This document shows, one piece after another, positions 8,210 through 11,916 of a stretch of DNA of 11,916 nucleotides. Both the position numbers and the translations under genes were made by a program. Numbering within the stretch: the stretch's first letter is position 1; every line of letters starts with the position of its first letter. Source of the DNA: Eimeria necatrix. Its lineage: Eukaryota > Apicomplexa > Conoidasida > Eucoccidiorida > Eimeriidae. Below the pieces are notes generated by a model. The model made no database searches and had not been told where the DNA came from. It saw only the letters and a list, made by a program, of their open reading frames with translations. Location of the stretch: the NCBI RefSeq assembly GCF_000499385.1, contig NW_013651855.1, positions 1 to 11,916 of the forward strand. Reading direction: 5' to 3'.

Positions 8210-8501
8210 AAGTCTTGCTGCCTGGGGTTCTCCATGGGGGCCCTTGGGGGGCCCCACCGGCTGTGGGGCCCCCGCACTGTGCTGCTGTGGCCTTTGCTGC
8301 TCCAGCTGAGGGGCCCTTGGGGCCCCTGCAGATGCTGCAGGAGTCCGTAGGGTCCCCTGGGGCCCTTCCAAAGGCTGCAGCACTCCGTAGGGGCCCTTGG
8401 GACCCCTCGAGGCAGCAGAGAGTCTCTAGGGTTCTCCTTTAGCTGCGCTAGGGGGCCCCCCGGTGACCGCAAGGGGGAAAAATTGCTTCTGGGGCTGTTC
8501 T
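8210..8501 (+). other. Probable 3' untranslated region of the Nup93-like gene
   Basis: Downstream of the TGA there is no recognisable coding exon. The stretch contains several GGGGCCCC and GGGTCCCC boxes and repeats of a CTGCAG...GTAGGGGCCCTTGGGG phrase (around 8325-8410), a diverged local duplication. Open frames here have no family resemblance. Confidence 0.45.
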
Positions 8502-8507
8502 AATAAA
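8502..8507 (+). terminator. Candidate polyadenylation signal AATAAA
   Basis: AATAAA occurs in the context CTAATAAAGCCATT about 290 bases after the stop codon at 8209. The same AATAAAGC(C) context occurs at 3713, inside intron 2. It is the best visible candidate for the 3' end of gene 1, but apicomplexan polyadenylation signals are loose, so this is only suggestive. Confidence 0.4.
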
Positions 8508-9235
8508 GCCATTAAGGCAGCTGCAGCTACTTCTTGGCTTCTGGTTTTAAACTGAACTGCCCCAGCGCGAGGGGCTTTTGCAGGGACTCGCTGGGCCCTT
8601 GGGAACAAGCCCTAGGGGGCCACGGATGCTGAGGCAGCGGCAGCAGCAGCAGCTGCTGCTGCTGCTGCTGCTGCTGCTGTGCGCGCATTGCCAGGGACTC
8701 TCCTGGCTGCGGGCGCAGCAGGGAGTGCTGCAGATGCAACACAAGAGTGCGGCCAAAAAGTGATGCCTTCTTTCCTGCTGGAGTCAGCCAGCCACGTGGC
8801 AGGGCGCAAGCCGCAGCAGCAGCAGCAGCAGCAGCAGCAGCCGCAAGACCCCCGTGGCTGGGCACAGAGCCTCATGCCTCACACTGATATGGTTTTCACT
8901 TAGAAGAAAAACATAAAAACAGCAAATTGATCAAGTTTGAGTGTAATCAATATTGTAAAGCGCGTGTGACTCTGTGCAGCTAGCGGCGGCTTCATCCTCC
9001 TTAGAAAACTAATAACGAAAAGAAATTTAGTGAAGGCCTGGGGCCCCCAGCAGCAGCAGTGTGCAGCTAATGCTGCAGCGCGGGGGGCCCCAGCCCAGAA
9101 TTTTGCTGCACTTGTCTGTGGCTGGAGATCCACAGTACTAATTAGAGTCCTTAGGGAAGTCCCCAGCAAACCCAGGGGGCCTGGCTTTGTTGCCAGTGCA
9201 GTGCATGCGCAGGCAAAGCTAAGGAATAAACTCAG
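8508..9235. other. Intergenic region with CTG and CAG runs
   Basis: I see no supported gene. Both strands have open frames of 60-112 codons across 8527-8903, but all are dominated by Ala, Gln or Leu runs from the two trinucleotide tracts and none resembles a known family. A plus-strand open frame at about 9030-9335 is also unsupported. The sequence is otherwise mixed, with a short AT-rich patch at 8900-9030. Confidence 0.45.
8641..8840. repeat. (CAG)4(CTG)9 and a matching (CAG)9
   Basis: CAG is repeated four times at 8641-8652 and is followed at once by nine CTG at 8653-8679. Nine CAG lie at 8814-8840, 134 bases further on. The CTG and CAG blocks are exactly equal in length and complementary, so a transcript or single strand could fold into a 27-bp stem. 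The first block can also fold on itself through CAGCAGCAGCAG/CTGCTGCTGCTG. Confidence 0.85.
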
Positions 9236-9370
9236 CACACAGTCTTGGTGGGTAGCTAGCCAGCTGGGTAAGAAGCCACAACGCCAGCTAGCTAGCTATC
9301 CATCTAGCTGTGTAGATAGCTGGCTGGGTTGCTAGCTAGCCAGGTTGGCAGTTATATAGATAGGTAGCCT
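9236..9370. repeat. TAGC/CTAGC-rich patch
   Basis: TAGCTAGC and related tetramers cluster here (TAGCTAGCCAGCTGGG, CCAGCTAGCTAGCTATC, TTGCTAGCTAGCCAGG) with TAGATAGSTRG-like variants. It appears to be a degenerate GCTA microsatellite. The tetramer is self-complementary, so many small inverted repeats are present. No gene is visible. Confidence 0.65.
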
Positions 9371-9995
9371 GCACGCTGCGAATGGCAGCCACAGAGGCAG
9401 TTTTGCTGAGTCACCGCCCATGTAGATCTGTCGAGATCCCCTGTCGAGATCCCGGCGGTTCCTTTTTACTTTTCTTATTTTATTTTTATTCTCATATTTA
9501 TATTTTTTGCTCTTTAGACCCTCGTTGCCACGGTCCCAGCTAGCGAGGCACTGTGCTCGCTGGGCGCTGGAGGAAGTGCACACACAGCGCAGCAACGAAG
9601 CCTTATACCCTATTGGCGTTTCTCTGAAATCTTTCTTCCTTTAAATATATGATATTAACATTTATGCAGGTAGACATTACAATTTGCTTATTTGGCTGAT
9701 TTCAAACCAGGTTTTTCTTGGCAGCTCCTGCATGCATGCAAGCATGCAGCCCCAAGGTTCTCCTGACTGGAAGGCTGCGGCGGTTACCTTCTGAGCGTCT
9801 CTTCTCTCCTTAGAGCTCCCTTTGCTGCCCTCGAAAGGACTTTAGGGGGCTGACGGAGCAGCAGGAGTCGCCCAGGCGGAGAGAAGCGAGGAAAAACGAA
9901 GAAAAACAATACGAAAAAGAAAGGCTAAATCATGCCTCGAGCCCGCCGTCAGGGCCAGGGACCTTCTGCCCGAGGCTGCACGCCAGGTTTCGGCG
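9371..9995. other. Intergenic region, nothing coding seen
   Basis: This stretch contains a short direct repeat of GTCGAGATCCC at about 9429-9451, a T-rich tract with ATTTTTATT-type sequence around 9460-9510, overlapping TGCATGCA octamers at 9729-9740, and an A-rich patch at about 9890-9925. No open frame resembles a known protein. It may hold part of the promoter region of the gene at 10237. Confidence 0.45.
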
Positions 9996-10052
9996 CTTAG
10001 GGCCTAGGGGATAGGGTTTAGCGTCTAGGGTTTAGGGTTTAGTGTTTAAGGT
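9996..10052 (+). repeat. Degenerate TTTAGGG array
   Basis: The run contains CTTAGGG, CCTAGGGG, ATAGGG, TCTAGGG, TTTAGGG and TTTAGTG units in the plus orientation. It is more diverged than the array at 10196 and lies about 185 bases upstream of the start codon at 10237. Confidence 0.75.
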
Positions 10053-10195
10053 GTGAAGCCTGGGCCGGGGCTCGTCCGCCTAACTCGCCACGGCAAAGCT
10101 TAGTCCCTAAGACTTAGCTGTTAGCAGAAAAAAAAGAAATTGACTGGCAGGCTGCACGCAAGCGTGGCACCCAGCGCCTGCAGAGCTGCAGTGCG

Positions 10196-10233
10196 GGTCT
10201 AGGGTTTAGGATTTAGGGTTTAGGGTTTAGGGG
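10196..10233 (+). repeat. TTTAGGG array abutting the gene 2 start codon
   Basis: About five units (TCTAGGG, TTTAGGA, then three TTTAGGG) end four bases before the ATG at 10237. If 10237 is the true start, the array lies in the 5' leader or at the transcription start region. It has the same orientation as the other arrays in the window. Confidence 0.85.
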
Positions 10234-10236
10234 AAA

Positions 10237-11916
10237 ATGGGGGGAGGGCTCGACGGGGTGCCCCGGGAAGTGTTGAAGTTCCTGGAAGACCACAACGTGC
10301 AGATCGACGGCCGAGGCATCAAGTGGGGCATGTCTAGTGGGGTGTTGGCGGCGCAGCTGCTGGAGCTGGCTCACCCTAAAGTGCGCAGCAGCAGCAGCTG
10401 CTGCTGCTGCTGCAGAAGCAGCAGCGCTAGTGACCTCTTGTTCCCTTGAGCTCTCCCAGCAGTCTGTGTTTCCTTAACTTGCTTGTGCTGCTGCATGCTC
10501 TTGGCTCGTTTGTGCCTCTTGTATGCCTGTTAAAAACTCTACCAACGCTAGAGCTAATATCGTAGCCCCATAGTAAATCCGATTGCTTTACGCAGACCCT
10601 TACTAACTCAGCACCTTTATTTGATTTTGCTCTTTATTTATATTAGCCTTTGCTGGGGCTTTTCTCCTTCTTGAGCCTCCCCTGTCTGCTGCTCCTTTTT
10701 GCTGGCGGCCCGCTTTCGGGCCGCAGTTCGTTTGTCCTTTCTCCTTTGTTTTCTTTCTCTTCTGTCCTGTTTTCTCTTTTGCCTCCTTTCACTTTTTTCT
10801 TTTCTAGCTTTTGTTTCGAGCATCGCTTTGCTGGTTACTCTTTTGTCTTCTTTCTCTTCCGCCTTTTTTGTCTATTTTCATTTGTGCTTCTCTTATCACC
10901 TTATCAGCAGTGTCTGCGTTCCAGCTCTGCCCCCAGGTCGGCTTAGCGCGAGGCCTGCTGCTGACCCGCTTTAGGAAGTGCCAGTGTAGTCCAGCAGCGC
11001 CACAGCAGCTGCAACACAACCCCAAACTGCATCCACAGAGACAGGGCCTAGAAAGGAAGCAGCAGCAGCAGCAATAGTAGCAGCAGCAGCAGCAGAAGTA
11101 GCAGACACGAGCCAAAGCTTGGGCGCAGGCAGACGAGCAGCTGCGAGGGCTGCAGCGAGCGTTGTCAGGTGCGTGGGCACTCAGGAAGTGCAGGCCCTGA
11201 TGCTGGATACGGGATCGAGTCTGGAGGCCCGTCGGCGCAACTGGGCCTACTTGGAGCTTCTGTGCAGACGCCTCGGCGTTCCCCTGTCCCCTTCCAAAGT
11301 GGAGGTGTGTCTCTACCAGAGCCGGGGTGGGTCACTTCGCCGCCTCTCCTGCAGCAGCCGCTTTTCTCCCTTTTGCCATTTGTTTCCTGTATTCGTTTTG
11401 TCCGCTGTCGTTGTCCGTTTTCTGAGTGGCTCTTGTCTCTCCTTTTCCGTCTCCTTGCCCTCCTTGTCTGCCTCTTTTATTCCCGTTCTTCCTGTCTTCT
11501 CCATTCCCCTTTTTCCAGTCCCCTTTTGAATCTGTCTTTTTCCCCTTTTACCCGCCTCCTTTGTTCCCATTTTGCCTGTCGCCTCTATTCTTTTGCCTGT
11601 CTCCTGCCTCCGCTATGTCGGTCCCTTCCTGCTGCGTCTCTGCGCTCCTTTGGCTTCTTTGCCCCTTCCCCTTTATCTCCGTTGCTCTCCGTGGCCTCCC
11701 GGCCTCTGCAGCGTCTCTTCTCTTTCCGTGCTTTGTCTCTAAACCAGTTGGTGTCTGTGGGCTGCTGTCCCCCTGCGTCTCTCCCGGGCCTCGCTGCCTC
11801 CGTCGCCTCCTTCTCCTGCTGCGGCAGAGGCTTGCGTCGAACTCCTCACGGACCTCTACGCGGCGGTCACCTCCAGGGCCCCCCCGCCCCCCGCCTCCCC
11901 CGCCTCCAGGCCCCCA
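10237..11916 (+). CDS. SPEF1/SPATA4-type CH_2 domain protein, 3' partial
   Basis: The model is join(10237..10380, 11185..11304, 11830..>11916), all phase 0, 117 codons so far, running off the window. The N-terminus reads VPREVLKFLEDHNVQIDGRG, then WGMSSGVLAAQLLELAHPK. Exon 2 adds EVQALMLDTGSSLEARRRNW and AYLELLCRRLGVPLSPSKVE; exon 3 adds ACVELLTDLYAAVTSRAPPP and a Pro-rich run. This follows the calponin-homology-like CH_2 (formerly DUF1042) domain of SPEF1: GVL.AE...F..PK, an 18-residue spacer, NW..L......L, then VELV..PL. The spacer between PK and NW is 18 residues in both. SPEF1 proteins bind microtubules in axonemes, and Eimeria microgametes are flagellated, so an axonemal or cytoskeletal role is inferred. 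The start has A at -3 and G at +4. The exon 3 acceptor (GCAGAG) is unusual and less certain. It could equally be a SPATA4-like or longer SPEF2-like protein. Confidence 0.65.
10381..11184 (+). other. Intron 1 of the CH_2 gene
   Basis: The donor GTGCGC follows HPK in phase 0, and the acceptor GGCACTCAG ends at 11184. A later in-frame AG at 11193 would drop EVQ. The 5' part has an AGC/CTGC tract, the centre (about 10620-10900) is very rich in T and C, and the 3' part has CAG runs at about 11059-11095. No other exon is needed: the conserved spacer length matches a direct join. The antisense open frame at 10638-10823 is the Arg/Lys-rich mirror of the pyrimidine tract. Confidence 0.6.
10705..10724. 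repeat. Perfect GC-rich hairpin in intron 1 of gene 2
   Basis: GCGGCCCG (10705-10712) and CGGGCCGC (10717-10724) form a perfect 8-bp stem with a CTTT loop. It interrupts a long T/C-rich stretch in which GC-rich palindromes are otherwise rare. It is not followed by a T run of terminator type, and the setting is eukaryotic and intronic. Confidence 0.8.
11305..11829 (+). other. Intron 2 of the CH_2 gene, pyrimidine-rich
   Basis: The donor GTGTGT follows SPSKVE. The inferred acceptor is the AG at 11829 in CGGCAGAG, chosen because it restores ACVELLTDLY in phase 0; the neighbouring CAG at 11827 would shift the frame. Nearly the whole intron is C and T on the plus strand, with phrases such as TTGCCTGTC and CCTTTTC recurring. 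I see no microexon in it. Confidence 0.55.

Noticed and set aside
8527..8903. A small gene on either strand downstream of gene 1
   Set aside because: All frames are dominated by Ala, Gln or Leu runs from the CTG and CAG blocks, and none resembles a known protein or shows splice support.
10638..10823. Arg/Lys/Glu-rich minus-strand open frame
   Set aside because: It is the complement of a T/C-rich intron. A purine-rich strand yields Lys, Arg and Glu codons without stops, and no domain is visible.
11313..11570. Second Lys/Arg-rich minus-strand open frame
   Set aside because: Same cause: it mirrors the pyrimidine-rich intron 2 of the CH_2 gene.

Overview
The window looks like nuclear DNA of an apicomplexan coccidian, most likely an Eimeria species; the species cannot be told from this stretch. 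The grounds are dense CAG/CTG trinucleotide runs that turn into poly-Ala, poly-Ser, poly-Gln, poly-Leu or poly-Cys in every frame, several interspersed arrays of the telomere-type heptamer TTTAGGG, and genes with many short GT-AG introns. Most long open frames, especially antisense ones, are artefacts of the trinucleotide repeats, so the gene models here rest on splice-phase agreement plus family resemblance.

Layout: 1-435 is AT-rich DNA with a degenerate minisatellite of about 53 bp. 436-991 is non-coding with GC-rich inverted repeats. A TTTAGGG array (992-1034) precedes gene 1 (1332-8209, + strand). I assemble gene 1 into ten exons with consistent phases and a predicted product of 1299 residues. 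It reads as a Nup93/Nic96-family inner-ring nucleoporin whose helical core is interrupted by homopolymer tracts. Its introns carry unusual repeats: a 17-bp-period GGGGCCCC array (intron 1), a TTTAGGG array (intron 3), eight 10-bp TGGGGCCCCC-type units (intron 8) and a 34-35 bp minisatellite (intron 9). A polyA-type hexamer lies at 8502.

About 2 kb of intergenic DNA follows, with a (CTG)9/(CAG)9 complementary pair, a TAGC-rich patch and two more TTTAGGG arrays. The second array ends just before the start codon of gene 2 (10237 to beyond the window, + strand). Gene 2 encodes a calponin-homology-like domain of the SPEF1/SPATA4 type (CH_2), split over three visible exons separated by long, strongly pyrimidine-rich introns.

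The two genes share orientation and nearby telomere-type repeats, but nothing indicates a joint function: one builds the nuclear pore, the other is probably a microtubule or axoneme protein. I found no CRISPR array, transposase, rRNA or tRNA. The most distinctive features are the repeat architecture of the introns and the repeated use of CTG-run/CAG junctions as splice acceptors.
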